From the NCBI RefSeq assembly GCF_036227125.1, contig NZ_CP109435.1, forward strand, positions 2,480,001 to 2,544,000: a DNA stretch of 64,000 nucleotides, given 5' to 3'. Position 1 is the stretch's first letter; each line of letters starts with the position of its first letter. Origin of the DNA: Streptomyces sp. NBC_01485. GTDB taxonomy: Bacteria > Actinomycetota > Actinomycetes > Streptomycetales > Streptomycetaceae. The notes below the pieces were generated by a model. That model saw only the letters and a program-made list of their open reading frames with translations. It was not told where the DNA came from and searched no databases. A program made the translations under genes and the position numbers. Shown here piece after piece: positions 1-8,465 of the stretch.

Positions 1-31
1 CGAGATGCGGGGGCAGGAGTACGTCGGTGAG

Positions 32-73
32 GAGCCGGCGGACCGCGGTGCGGTCTATGTGGTCCGCCGGCTC
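32..73. terminator. Perfect 13-bp inverted repeat, probable terminator
   Basis: Positions 32-44 and 61-73 are perfect reverse complements separated by a 16-nt loop. The hairpin lies just past the stop of the leftward PfkB-family kinase gene and so is placed to end its transcript. No T tract follows, which is usual in Streptomyces. It could also serve a gene entering from the left of the window, of which nothing recognisable remains here. Confidence 0.6.
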
Positions 74-98
74 TCCTGAGTCACACCAGGTTCTTACG

Positions 99-1073
99 TC
101 ACACCAGGTGCTTACGGACCTCGGTCGCGGCCTCGTCGCCGTACGCCTTGGTGAAGCGGTCCATGAAGTGGGTGCGGCGCAGGCGGTACTCCTGGGTGCC
201 GACCGTCTCGATGACGAGGGTGGCGAGCATGCAGCCGATCTGCGCGGCGCGCTCGTGGGAGACGCCCCAGGCGAGGCCGGAGAGGAAGCCGGCGCGGAAG
301 GCGTCGCCGACGCCCGTCGGCTCGACCTTGGCGTCCTCCTCCGGGCAGCCGACCTCGATCGGGTCCTCGCCGGCCCGCTCGATACGGACGCCGCGCGAGC
401 CGAGGGTGGTGACGCGGTGGCCGACCTTGGTGAGGATCTCGGCGTCGCTCCAGCCGGTCTTGGACTCGATGAGGCCCTTCTCGTACTCGTTGGAGAAGAG
501 GTACGTGGCGCCCTCCAGCAGTATCCGGATCTCGTCGCCGTTCATCCGGGCGATCTGCTGGGAGAAGTCGGCGGCGAAGGGGATCGAGCGGGAACGGCAC
601 TCCTCGGTGTGCCGGAGCATCGCCTCGGGGTCGTCGGCGCCGATCAGGACCAGGTCGAGGCCGCCCACCCGGTCGGCGACGGTCTTCAGCTCGATCAGGC
701 GGGCCTCGCTCATCGCGCCCGTGTAGAAGGAGCCGATCTGGTTGTGGTCGGCGTCGGTGGTGCAGACGAAACGGGCCGTGTGCAGGGTCTCGGAGATACG
801 GACCGAGCTGGTGTCGACACCGTGCCGGTCCAGCCAGGCCCGGTACTCGTCGAAGTCCGCGCCCGCGGCGCCGACCAGGACCGGGCTGGTCCCCAGCTGG
901 CCCATGCCGAAGGCGATGTTCGCGCCCACGCCGCCCCGGCGCACGTCCAGGTTGTCGACCAGGAAGGACAGCGAGACCGTGTGCAACTGGTCCGCGACCA
1001 GCTGGTCGGCGAAGCGGCCGGGGAACGTCATGAGGTGGTCGGTCGCGATGGAGCCGGTGACTGCGATGCGCAC
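99..1073 (-). CDS. PfkB-family carbohydrate/nucleoside kinase
   Basis: A 324-aa PfkB (ribokinase) family sugar or nucleoside kinase, cytoplasmic and ATP-dependent. The N-terminal half has the Gly-rich substrate region (RRGGVGANIAFGMGQLG, around residues 45-61) and the C-terminus has the family's anion-hole/catalytic Asp motif as GVGDAFRAGF (around 256-265), where the canonical form is GAGD. The closest characterised relatives I know are actinobacterial adenosine kinases of the AdoK type, which also look like ribokinases, so adenosine is a plausible substrate. The start is GTG at 1073, with AGGAG 11 nt upstream. It stands alone, followed by a strong hairpin. The exact substrate cannot be read from sequence. 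Confidence 0.9.
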   Translation of the reverse strand: MRIAVTGSIATDHLMTFPGRFADQLVADQLHTVSLSFLVDNLDVRRGGVGANIAFGMGQLGTSPVLVGAAGADFDEYRAWLDRHGVDTSSVRISETLHTARFVCTTDADHNQIGSFYTGAMSEARLIELKTVADRVGGLDLVLIGADDPEAMLRHTEECRSRSIPFAADFSQQIARMNGDEIRILLEGATYLFSNEYEKGLIESKTGWSDAEILTKVGHRVTTLGSRGVRIERAGEDPIEVGCPEEDAKVEPTGVGDAFRAGFLSGLAWGVSHERAAQIGCMLATLVIETVGTQEYRLRRTHFMDRFTKAYGDEAATEVRKHLV

Positions 1074-1203
1074 GGCGTGGACACTCCTGTGGGGAGGGGG
1101 GATTGACAGTTCACGCTACCCGGTCGCCCGGCGCCACTGAAGCAGCCGAAACTACCCGATAGTAGATCTTTCTTCGCAGGCCCGGGCGTGCCACGGTTCG
1201 GTT

Positions 1204-1413
1204 ATGACGAACCTCAAGGTCCACGTCCCCGTTCCGGCCGACCTCGACGGCGACCTGGCGTCGCTGCGCGGGGACGGCGCCCGGATGGCTCCGCACTGGG
1301 CGACCCCGGAGAAGATCACTTCCCTGCCGGTCTCCCCGTCACTCATCCACGGCGTGAGCGTCCCGGCGAAGTCGGCGCGGCTGCTGGAGGCGATGCCCGA
1401 CTACGGCAACTAG
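1204..1413 (+). CDS. Small hypothetical protein, 69 aa
   Basis: A 69-aa frame whose third codon positions are almost all G or C, as expected for a translated Streptomyces gene, and which ends in a clean TAG. There is no Shine-Dalgarno site; CACGGT lies 6 nt before the ATG, compatible with a leaderless start. The product has no Cys, no signal peptide and no membrane segment; it is Pro- and Ala-rich in the middle and ends in a Tyr-Gly-Asn. I do not recognise a family. It lies divergent to the PfkB kinase and upstream of the secreted protein gene at 1553. A short peptide precursor is possible, but no maturation gene sits nearby. Confidence 0.5.
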   Translation: MTNLKVHVPVPADLDGDLASLRGDGARMAPHWATPEKITSLPVSPSLIHGVSVPAKSARLLEAMPDYGN

Positions 1414-1552
1414 GGGATTTCCCTCGGTTCTCACCTGTTTCCCTCGGCAGGGCGCTCGGAAGGGAACCGTGCGCTCCCCCGGCGCGTCCCATCGGCGTCC
1501 CCCGTAAAGGGGATGTGAGGTACGACAGCAGGGCAGCCGAAGGAGCGATGCG

Positions 1553-3385
1553 GTGACCACCGAGCGACCCGAGAACGACGACGCCGCGCGCGAGCCGGAA
1601 GAGCCGGTAAAGACGGAAGCGACGAACGAGACGGACGAGACGGACGAGACGGGCCACGAAGAGGCGAAGGCCGAGGAGTCCGGTCTCCCCGAGGCTGTCG
1701 CGGAGCCCGGCCTCCCCGCGCCGGAATCCGCGGAGCCGGCCGCCGCTGCGGCTTCCGGCGCGGACTCCGGCACGGAGGAACCCGTTGCGGCCTCCGGCAC
1801 GGACGAACCCCCTGCGGCCTCCGTTGCTGACCAACCCGTTGCGGATTCCGTGCCGGACGCCGAGGAACCTTCCGTCGTTTCTGTCCCGGGCACGGATCCG
1901 GACGCGGACGAGTCCGGATCCGGGTCGCGGCGGCGCTCCCCCGTGCTGATCGCCTCCGTCGCCGCCGCCGCTGTGCTGCTGGTGGGTGGCGGTGGGGCGT
2001 ACCTCACCTCCAGCGCCGTCAGCGGCTCGGGCGGCGGGGCCGGCTCCGGGGCGCCCTCCGGGGACGGCACCCCGGCGGCGCTCCTCCTGGACGACTACTC
2101 CGGGGGTACGGGTACCCCCGAGGGCGGTACGAACGGCATCGCGCCCGGTGAGCCGAACCCTTACGGGGTGACGTACAAGGCCGTCGGCACGCTTCCGGAC
2201 GGTCCCGGCTCCGCGTCCGCGTACTGGGCGAAGGGCGAGGTCACGAAGGACGACGTGGCCCGGCTGGCGAAGGCGCTGGGGGCCGCGGGGACGCCGATGA
2301 TCGAGGGCGATGCCTGGAAGGTCGGTTCCGGGAACGACGGCTCGGGGCCGGTGCTGCGGGTGAACCGGCAGGCGCCGGGCACGTGGACGTTCACCCGGTA
2401 CACGCCCGGCACCGACAACTGCACGGGCGGCACCGTCAAGTGCACCCCGGGCACCGTGGCCCCGGCCGGCGACCCGGTGAGCGAGGCGGTCGCGAAGAAG
2501 GCGGCGGCGCCGGTCCTGAAGGCGGTGGGGCAGGACGACGCCAAGGTGGACGCGAGCCAGATCATGGGCGCCCAGCGGGTGGTGAACGCCGACCCGGTGA
2601 TCGGCGGCCTGCCCACCTACGGGTGGACGACCGGGATCAGCGTCAACGCGCAGGGCGAGGTCGTCGGCGGGAACGGGCAACTGGAGACGCCGGCGAAGGG
2701 CGACACGTACCCCTTGCTGAGCGCTCAGGAGGCGCTGGACGCACTGAACTCGGTGCCGGGGGCTCCGGAGACTCCGGCGACCCCGGGGACCGATCACCGG
2801 ATGGGCATCGGCGGGTGTGCCAGCCCGGTGCCGTTGAAGGACCGGCTGGAGAGTCCGTGCGGTTCGTCGACGGCGGCGCCGACGCAGGAGACGGTGACGG
2901 TCGAGGACGCGGTGCTCGGGCTCGCCCCGCACACCTCGGGCGGCCGGCAGGTGCTCGTACCGTCCTGGCTGTTCGACGTGAAGGCGGCGGGGGCGGCGGA
3001 CGGCTACACGGTGACGCAGCCGGCCGTCGAGCCGGCGTATCTGAAGTCCGCCACGACGCCCACGCCCGCCCCGACGCCGTCCGGCAGCTCGCAGACGCGT
3101 GACGTGCAGGTGGACGGCTACACCGTCGAGGGCGACGCGCTGGTCGTGAGCTTCACCGGCGGGGTGTGCGCCGACTACAAGGCGACGGCGGCCGAGAGCG
3201 GGGGCGAGGTGAAGGTCACCGTGACCGAGACGCCCTGGCCGGACAAGATCTGCATCATGATCGCCAAGCAGTTCCACCAGACCGTGCAACTGGACGCGTC
3301 GCTGGGCAGCCGCAAGGTGGTCGGCTCCGACGGCACGACGATCCCGCTGGAGAAGCCGGGGGCGCGGCTGCCGCAGGTGCAGTAG
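1553..3385 (+). CDS. Acidic membrane-anchored extracytoplasmic protein
   Basis: A 610-aa protein of unknown function. Residues 1-125 are extremely rich in Glu, Ala, Pro and Ser (low complexity, predicted disordered and cytoplasmic). An Arg cluster then precedes one membrane segment (about 130-152, VLIASVAAAAVLLVGGGG), and about 450 residues follow outside the cell with four or more Cys that could form disulfides and a Thr/Pro linker near 500 (TPTPAPTPSGSS). The start is GTG at 1553, with AAGGAG 8 nt upstream; the ATG at 1548 runs straight into a stop in its own frame. The architecture resembles large Streptomyces secreted proteins with a cytoplasmic acidic tail. A hairpin at 3422-3458 ends the unit. 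No catalytic motif is visible. Confidence 0.8.
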   Translation: MTTERPENDDAAREPEEPVKTEATNETDETDETGHEEAKAEESGLPEAVAEPGLPAPESAEPAAAAASGADSGTEEPVAASGTDEPPAASVADQPVADSVPDAEEPSVVSVPGTDPDADESGSGSRRRSPVLIASVAAAAVLLVGGGGAYLTSSAVSGSGGGAGSGAPSGDGTPAALLLDDYSGGTGTPEGGTNGIAPGEPNPYGVTYKAVGTLPDGPGSASAYWAKGEVTKDDVARLAKALGAAGTPMIEGDAWKVGSGNDGSGPVLRVNRQAPGTWTFTRYTPGTDNCTGGTVKCTPGTVAPAGDPVSEAVAKKAAAPVLKAVGQDDAKVDASQIMGAQRVVNADPVIGGLPTYGWTTGISVNAQGEVVGGNGQLETPAKGDTYPLLSAQEALDALNSVPGAPETPATPGTDHRMGIGGCASPVPLKDRLESPCGSSTAAPTQETVTVEDAVLGLAPHTSGGRQVLVPSWLFDVKAAGAADGYTVTQPAVEPAYLKSATTPTPAPTPSGSSQTRDVQVDGYTVEGDALVVSFTGGVCADYKATAAESGGEVKVTVTETPWPDKICIMIAKQFHQTVQLDASLGSRKVVGSDGTTIPLEKPGARLPQVQ

Positions 3386-3421
3386 CCCGGTGGTCCGGTA
3401 GCCGGCGGTACGGCGAACGGC

Positions 3422-3458
3422 GAAGGCGGCGGCCCCGTTGGAGGGGGTCGCCGCCTTC
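3422..3458. terminator. Bidirectional terminator hairpin
   Basis: Arms 3422-3436 and 3444-3458 pair over 15 bp with one G-T wobble and a 7-nt loop. It sits between the convergent ends of the secreted-protein gene and erpA and can end both transcripts. Confidence 0.8.
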
Positions 3459-3502
3459 GTGTGCCGGTCAGCCGGACCAGCCCGGAAACGGGCTGTGACG
3501 GC

Positions 3503-3859
3503 TTAGCTGAAGGAGTCGCCGCAGGCGCAGGAGCCCGTCGCGTTCGGGTTGTCGATCGTGAAGCCCTGCTTCTCGATGGTGTCGACGAAGTCGATCGACG
3601 CGCCGCCCAGGTACGGGGCGCTCATGCGGTCGGTGACGACCTTGACGCCGTCGAAGTCCTTGACGACGTCACCGTCGAGGGAACGCTCGTCGAAGAAGAG
3701 CTGGTAGCGCAGGCCGGAGCAGCCGCCGGGCTGAACGGCGACGCGCAGGGCCAGGTCTTCACGGCCTTCCTGGTCGAGCAGGGCCTTGACCTTCGCCGCG
3801 GCGGCGTCGGACAGAATGATGCCGTCGGTGACGGTGCTGGTCTCGTCCGATACGGACAT
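3503..3859 (-). CDS. erpA: Iron-sulfur cluster insertion protein ErpA (HesB/IscA type)
   Basis: A 118-aa A-type Fe-S carrier that receives clusters from the assembly scaffold and passes them to apo-enzymes. All three conserved Cys ligands are present: Cys47 in GGCSGLRY and Cys111/Cys113 in the C-terminal SCACGDSF motif. Length is normal for the family. The start is ATG at 3859 after GGGAGAG. It is divergent from nadA, whose product carries a 4Fe-4S cluster, and two other Fe-S enzymes (LipA and, indirectly, the lipoylated dehydrogenase) are encoded in this window. Cytoplasmic. Confidence 0.95.
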   Translation of the reverse strand: MSVSDETSTVTDGIILSDAAAAKVKALLDQEGREDLALRVAVQPGGCSGLRYQLFFDERSLDGDVVKDFDGVKVVTDRMSAPYLGGASIDFVDTIEKQGFTIDNPNATGSCACGDSFS

Positions 3860-4169
3860 CTACATCTCTCCCGGGTTGTACGGAGACTGCTTGCCGACGG
3901 TTGCAACCGACGGGGCCGCGGATTCATTCCGGGCCCAGCTCTTGTCTTGCTTCTCTTGTCGTTCCCTTCTCATGCTCGCACATGCGGTTGCGAGCGGAAA
4001 ACGCCTCTCGGCCCGCCTCCAGCGTGTCTTCGGGGCGCCTCCACGGCATCTGCAGGGCGTCTTCGGGATTCACGTCACATCGACGCTATGACCATCGTCA
4101 AAGTGACTTTATGCGGGTTATCATAGATAACGTCAGTTCGACGAAAAGCAGAAAGAAAGGGTGCGTGTC
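3860..4169. promoter_or_regulatory. Divergent erpA-nadA control region
   Basis: 310 bp with no gene. The part near nadA is much more AT-rich than the surroundings and holds two perfect short palindromes, AAAGT-G-ACTTT at 4100-4110 and GTTATC-ATA-GATAAC at 4117-4131, spaced centre to centre by about 19 bp (roughly two helical turns). TATCAT within the second could act as a -10 for nadA. The remainder, on the erpA side, shows no clear motif. A regulator of NAD synthesis is the natural guess, but no binding protein is identified here. Confidence 0.55.
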
Positions 4170-5369
4170 GTGACCGCCGCCCAGACCACGGAGCTCGACG
4201 TACAGCCGTCTCCGCTCGCCCTGTTGCTGCTCGGCCGTGACGCCGACCCGAAGAGCGAGCGGGGTGTCGAGTGCCCCGGCGACCTGCCCTCCCCGTCCGA
4301 CCCGGACCTGGTGGAGCGGGCGCGCGCGGCCAAGGAGAAGCTCGGAGACAAGGTCTTCGTGCTCGGCCACCACTACCAGCGCGACGAGGTCATCCAGTTC
4401 GCCGACGTCACGGGCGACTCCTTCAAGCTGGCCCGGGACGCGGCCGCCCGCCCGGAGGCCGAGTACATCGTCTTCTGCGGTGTGCACTTCATGGCCGAGT
4501 CGGCCGACATCCTGACGTCGGACGACCAGAAGGTGGTCCTCCCCGACCTCGCCGCCGGCTGTTCGATGGCCGACATGGCGACGGCCGAGCAGGTCGCCGA
4601 GTGCTGGGACGTGCTGACCGAGGCCGGCATAGCCGAGCAGGTCGTGCCCGTCTCGTACATGAACTCGTCCGCCGACATCAAGGCGTTCACGGGCAGGCAC
4701 GGCGGCACGATCTGCACCTCGTCGAACGCCCAGCGCGCGCTGGAGTGGGCCTTCGAGCAAGGGGACGGCCCCGCGACGACGAAGGTGCTGTTCCTGCCCG
4801 ACCAGCACCTCGGCCGCAACACCGCCGTCCGCGACCTGGGCATGTCCCTGGAGGACTGCGTCCTGTACAACCCGCACAAGCCGAACGGCGGGCTGACCGC
4901 CGAGCAGTTGCGCGACGCGAAGATGATCCTGTGGCGCGGCCACTGCTCGGTGCACGGCCGCTTCAGCGTGGAGTCGGTGGAGGACGTGCGCGCCCGGATC
5001 CCCGGCGTCAACGTGCTCGTGCACCCCGAGTGCCGGCACGAGGTCGTGGCGGCGGCGGACTACGTCGGCTCGACCGAGTACATCATCAAGGCGCTGGAGG
5101 CGGCCCCGGCCGGCTCGAAGTGGGCCATCGGGACCGAGCTGAACCTGGTGCGCCGCCTGGCGAACCGTTTCGCGCCCGAGGGCAAGGAGATCGTCTTCCT
5201 CGACAAGACGGTCTGCTTCTGCTCGACCATGAACCGCATCGACCTCCCCCACCTGGTCTGGACCCTGGAGTCGCTGGCCGCGGGCAAGCTGGTCAACCGG
5301 ATCCAGGTCGACGACGAGACCGAGAAGTTCGCGAAGCTGGCGCTGGAGCGGATGCTGGCGCTGCCGTAG
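4170..5369 (+). CDS. nadA: Quinolinate synthase A
   Basis: Condenses iminoaspartate with dihydroxyacetone phosphate to quinolinate in de novo NAD synthesis; a cytoplasmic 4Fe-4S enzyme. The NadA signature is clear: LGHHYQRDEVIQFAD near the N-terminus, FCGVHFMAESADIL, GCSMADMA, and the cluster Cys contexts GHCSVHGRF, HPECRHEV and CFCSTMNRIDLPHL. About 399 aa, normal for the long actinobacterial form. I prefer GTG 4170 to the in-frame GTG 4161 because AAAGG ends only at 4160, giving a 9-nt spacing to 4170 and none to 4161. nadB and nadC are not adjacent, so nadA is a single-gene unit, controlled from the palindrome-rich region upstream. Confidence 0.95.
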   Translation: MTAAQTTELDVQPSPLALLLLGRDADPKSERGVECPGDLPSPSDPDLVERARAAKEKLGDKVFVLGHHYQRDEVIQFADVTGDSFKLARDAAARPEAEYIVFCGVHFMAESADILTSDDQKVVLPDLAAGCSMADMATAEQVAECWDVLTEAGIAEQVVPVSYMNSSADIKAFTGRHGGTICTSSNAQRALEWAFEQGDGPATTKVLFLPDQHLGRNTAVRDLGMSLEDCVLYNPHKPNGGLTAEQLRDAKMILWRGHCSVHGRFSVESVEDVRARIPGVNVLVHPECRHEVVAAADYVGSTEYIIKALEAAPAGSKWAIGTELNLVRRLANRFAPEGKEIVFLDKTVCFCSTMNRIDLPHLVWTLESLAAGKLVNRIQVDDETEKFAKLALERMLALP

Positions 5370-5390
5370 CCGCGCTCCCGTGGGCCCGGA

Positions 5391-7628
5391 TCACCCCGCC
5401 AGCGGCTCCTGGTCGGGGTGGGCCGGGTCCAGCGTGAAGACGGTGCCGTCGGGGCTGAGCACCACCAGGGCGCCCTTGTCGGTGAACACCTGCGCCGAGG
5501 CATAACCGGCCCCGACGACCTGCTCGGCCCGCGCGGGTGACTCCCACAGCAGGCTGCCCGTCCCGATGTCGAGGGCGGCGACCCGTCCGGAGGCGCTGGC
5601 CGCGAACACCGCCTGTCCCCGCGCGTCGGCGACGGGAGTACCGGGCTGCTGAAGGGTCGTCGAGGTCCGCCACAGCCGCTCGCCCGTCTCGGGCGAGTGG
5701 GCGACCAGTTGCCCCGCGGAGGAGGCGAAGCAGAGCACTCCGCCCACCAGTGCCACCGCGCCGCGCGGGTCGCCCGCCAGCTTCCTCTTGCGTACGGCGC
5801 CGGTGCCCGGGTCGATCAGCAGGACCTGGGCGTACGCCGACTCCGCGGAACTCCCGGTGTCCCGCGCGGCGTACATCACGAAGGCCAGATCGCCGCCGAC
5901 GGTGCCGACGTGGACGACGTCGCCGTCCGGCACGCTCACCTTCCGGGTCGAGCCGTCGGCCGGGTCGACGGCGTAGAACACGGTGCGCGACGGTGTGCCC
6001 GCGTCGGTGCAGCCGGCGTACGGGACGCTGTCTACGTCGTAGAACCGGCATCCGTAGGTGGGCCCGGCGGGCAGCGTGGCCGTCCAGCGCGCGGTGCCGT
6101 CGCGTGGGTCGCGGGCGGTCACCCCGTCGCCGTCCGGGACCAGCAGCAGATCGCCCACGAGGGCGGCGGCGGTGGCGCCGCTCGTGCTCACCGGGCGCGA
6201 CCAGAGCCGCTCGCCGGTGGCGGAGTCGAGGGCGACGACGGTCGTGGCCTGGTCGTTGCCCGCGCTGTTCAGGACCGTCTGGGAGACCAGCAGCACGCCG
6301 TCGTGCACCCCGAGGACGGTGCTGCCGTACGCCTCCCGTGTCACGCCCGAGGGCAGGGAGTCGGCCCGCCAGACGAGCCGGCCCGTCACCCCGTCGACCC
6401 GGACCGGGAGGGTGGCGTTGCCGCCGCAGTACAGGGCGCCCGGTCCCATGGCGCAGGACAGGGAGGTGCTGCCGGTGTCGGAGGCCCCGCCGCCCAGCGG
6501 CTTCGTCACCCCGCTCGCGGCGGTCCCGAACACCGAGGTCCGCCAGGGCTGCCAGCCGTTGGGCAGGGGCTCCCAGCCGGCGGAGTCGGAGCCGGTGCTG
6601 TCCGACTCCCCCGACTCGCTCCTGGTGAACGGGGTGAAGCCGAGCAGGTAACCGGTGAGGGCCACGGCCAGGAGCCCCGCCACGCCGGCCAGGACCGGCC
6701 ACCGGCGCAGCCGGGAGCGGCGGCCCGTGCGGGGCGGGGCGGCGACCGGTCCCGGCTCCTCGCTCGCCGCGGGCGCGGGCGGCAGACGCAGGGTCACCGT
6801 CTCCGGGTCGCCCGGCGCGGGTTCGGGCAGCGCCTCCGCGAACTCCCCTGCCAGCTCGTCGAGTCCGGGCCGGTCGTCGGCGTCCTTGGCCAGGCAGCGG
6901 GTCAGGACCGCGCGCAGCGGCTCGGCGACCGCGTCCACCGTCGGTTCCTCGTGCATCACCCGCCACGCCGTCAGATACGGGCTGTCGGCGTCGAAGGGGC
7001 CGCGCCCGGTCACGGCGAACACCAGCAGCGCGCCGAGCGAGAAGACGTCCGAGGCGGGGCCGACCGACCGGGCGTCCTTGAACTGCTCCGGCGACATGAA
7101 CGGCGGGGTGCCGATCGCGTGACCGGTCTCGGTGAGGGTCTGGTTCTCGGCGGCACGGGAGATGCCGAAGTCGATGACCCGGGGGCCATCCTCGGCCATC
7201 AGGACGTTGGCGGGCTTGAGGTCGCGGTGGACGACCCCGGCCCGGTGGATCTCCCGCAGCGCCTCGACCAGCCCGAGGGCGAGGCGCCGCAGTTCCGCGC
7301 CCCGTAGGGGGCCGTGCTCGCGGATGCGGGCGGAGAGCGCGGGGCCGGGCACGTACTGGGTGGCCATCCAGGGCCGTACAGCGTCCGGGTCGGCGTCCAC
7401 GACCGGGGCGGTGAACGCGCCGCTCACCTTGCGGACGGCGTCGATCTCCTGCCGGAAGCGGGCGCGGAACACCGCGTCCTCGGCGTACTGGGCGTGCACC
7501 ACCTTGACGGCGACCTCACGCCCCGAGCGCGACCGGGCCCGGTAGACGACGCCCATGCCTCCGGCCCCGAGACGGTCGACGATGCGGTATCCGCCGAGTG
7601 CCTTCGGGTCGTCCTTGTGCAGAGGCAC
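5391..7628 (-). CDS. Receptor Ser/Thr protein kinase with PQQ-type beta-propeller
   Basis: A 745-aa Hanks-type kinase. The kinase domain covers about residues 12-275 and is intact: Gly loop GAGGMGVVY (21-29), ATP Lys42, catalytic HRDLKPAN (Asp136), DFG Asp153, and the SPEQ activation-segment end. A Pro-rich juxtamembrane linker and one membrane helix (RWPVLAGVAGLLAVALTGYLL) follow. Outside the membrane is a PQQ/WD40-like propeller with repeated G-x-LW or G-x-RW blades, a known sensor fold in Streptomyces kinases. The start is GTG 7628 (GGAAGGGAA upstream); longer starts lack family similarity. It is convergent with nadA. The ligand is unknown. No PASTA repeats, so not PknB. Confidence 0.93.
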   Translation of the reverse strand: MPLHKDDPKALGGYRIVDRLGAGGMGVVYRARSRSGREVAVKVVHAQYAEDAVFRARFRQEIDAVRKVSGAFTAPVVDADPDAVRPWMATQYVPGPALSARIREHGPLRGAELRRLALGLVEALREIHRAGVVHRDLKPANVLMAEDGPRVIDFGISRAAENQTLTETGHAIGTPPFMSPEQFKDARSVGPASDVFSLGALLVFAVTGRGPFDADSPYLTAWRVMHEEPTVDAVAEPLRAVLTRCLAKDADDRPGLDELAGEFAEALPEPAPGDPETVTLRLPPAPAASEEPGPVAAPPRTGRRSRLRRWPVLAGVAGLLAVALTGYLLGFTPFTRSESGESDSTGSDSAGWEPLPNGWQPWRTSVFGTAASGVTKPLGGGASDTGSTSLSCAMGPGALYCGGNATLPVRVDGVTGRLVWRADSLPSGVTREAYGSTVLGVHDGVLLVSQTVLNSAGNDQATTVVALDSATGERLWSRPVSTSGATAAALVGDLLLVPDGDGVTARDPRDGTARWTATLPAGPTYGCRFYDVDSVPYAGCTDAGTPSRTVFYAVDPADGSTRKVSVPDGDVVHVGTVGGDLAFVMYAARDTGSSAESAYAQVLLIDPGTGAVRKRKLAGDPRGAVALVGGVLCFASSAGQLVAHSPETGERLWRTSTTLQQPGTPVADARGQAVFAASASGRVAALDIGTGSLLWESPARAEQVVGAGYASAQVFTDKGALVVLSPDGTVFTLDPAHPDQEPLAG

Positions 7629-7781
7629 GGCCCTGTTCCCTTCCCCCGCCGAGCAGTTCGAGTCACAGGATATGAAATGCCCGCGGGGGAAGGGGTGTCG
7701 GCACGAGCGTGACCTCGGACGCCGGCCGGTTCCGGGGACTTCTCGGGCGCCTGCTCCCCGCACGGTGCGGGACCGCCGGGC

Positions 7782-8465
7782 TCACTCCGCCCTCGGGCGT
7801 ACCAGTCCCGATTCGTACGCGATCACCACGAGCTGCGCCCGGTCGCGTGCGCCCAGCTTCGCCATGGCCCGGTTGACGTGCGTCTTCACGGTCAGCGGGC
7901 TGACCTCCAGGCGCTCGGCGATCTCGTCGTTGGAATGCCCGCCGGCGACCTGGACGAGCACCTCGCGCTCGCGCACGGTGAGCGCGCCGAGCCGGGCGGA
8001 GCGGGCCGGGTCGTGGTCGTCGTCCGCCGTGCCGCCCTGGGCGAGGAAGCGGGCGATGAGGCCCTTGGTGGCGGTCGGCGAGAGCAGCGCCTCCCCGCCC
8101 GCGGCGATCCGGATCGCGCTCAGCAGCTCCTCGGGCTCGCTGCCCTTGCCGAGGAACCCGGAGGCCCCGGCCCGCAGCGACTGCACCACGTAGTCGTCGA
8201 CCTCGAACGTCGTCAGGATGACCACCCGGACGGCCGCGAGGGAGGGATCGGCGCTGATCATCCGGGTCGCGGCGAGACCGTCGGTGCCGGGCATGCGGAT
8301 GTCCATCAGGACGACGTCGGCGCGCTCCTCCTTCGCCAGCCGGACCGCCTGCGCGCCGTCGGACGCCTCGCCGACCACCTCCATGTCGGGCTCGGAGTCG
8401 ACGAGCACCCGGAACGCGCTGCGCAGCAGGGCCTGGTCGTCGGCGAGCAGGACGCGGATGGTCAT
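7782..8465 (-). CDS. NarL/LuxR-type two-component response regulator
   Basis: A 227-aa response regulator. The receiver domain (1-120) has the acidic pair Asp9/Asp10 and phospho-acceptor Asp55 in VVLMDIRMPGTDG; the C-terminal LuxR helix-turn-helix spans about 155-215 (LTVREREVLVQVAGGHSNDEIAERL, described by positions only beyond this). Its ATG overlaps the TGA of the upstream kinase gene by 4 bp (ATGA), so the two are translationally coupled partners. It would dimerise and bind DNA once phosphorylated. Its targets are not evident; the Psp genes lie just upstream, but they are a separate unit. Confidence 0.93.
   Translation of the reverse strand: MTIRVLLADDQALLRSAFRVLVDSEPDMEVVGEASDGAQAVRLAKEERADVVLMDIRMPGTDGLAATRMISADPSLAAVRVVILTTFEVDDYVVQSLRAGASGFLGKGSEPEELLSAIRIAAGGEALLSPTATKGLIARFLAQGGTADDDHDPARSARLGALTVREREVLVQVAGGHSNDEIAERLEVSPLTVKTHVNRAMAKLGARDRAQLVVIAYESGLVRPRAE

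Noticed and set aside
1343..3289. Long minus-strand frame of about 650 codons opposite the acidic secreted protein gene
   Set aside because: Composition (Arg/His/Ala rich) and lack of a ribosome site mark it as a codon-bias shadow.
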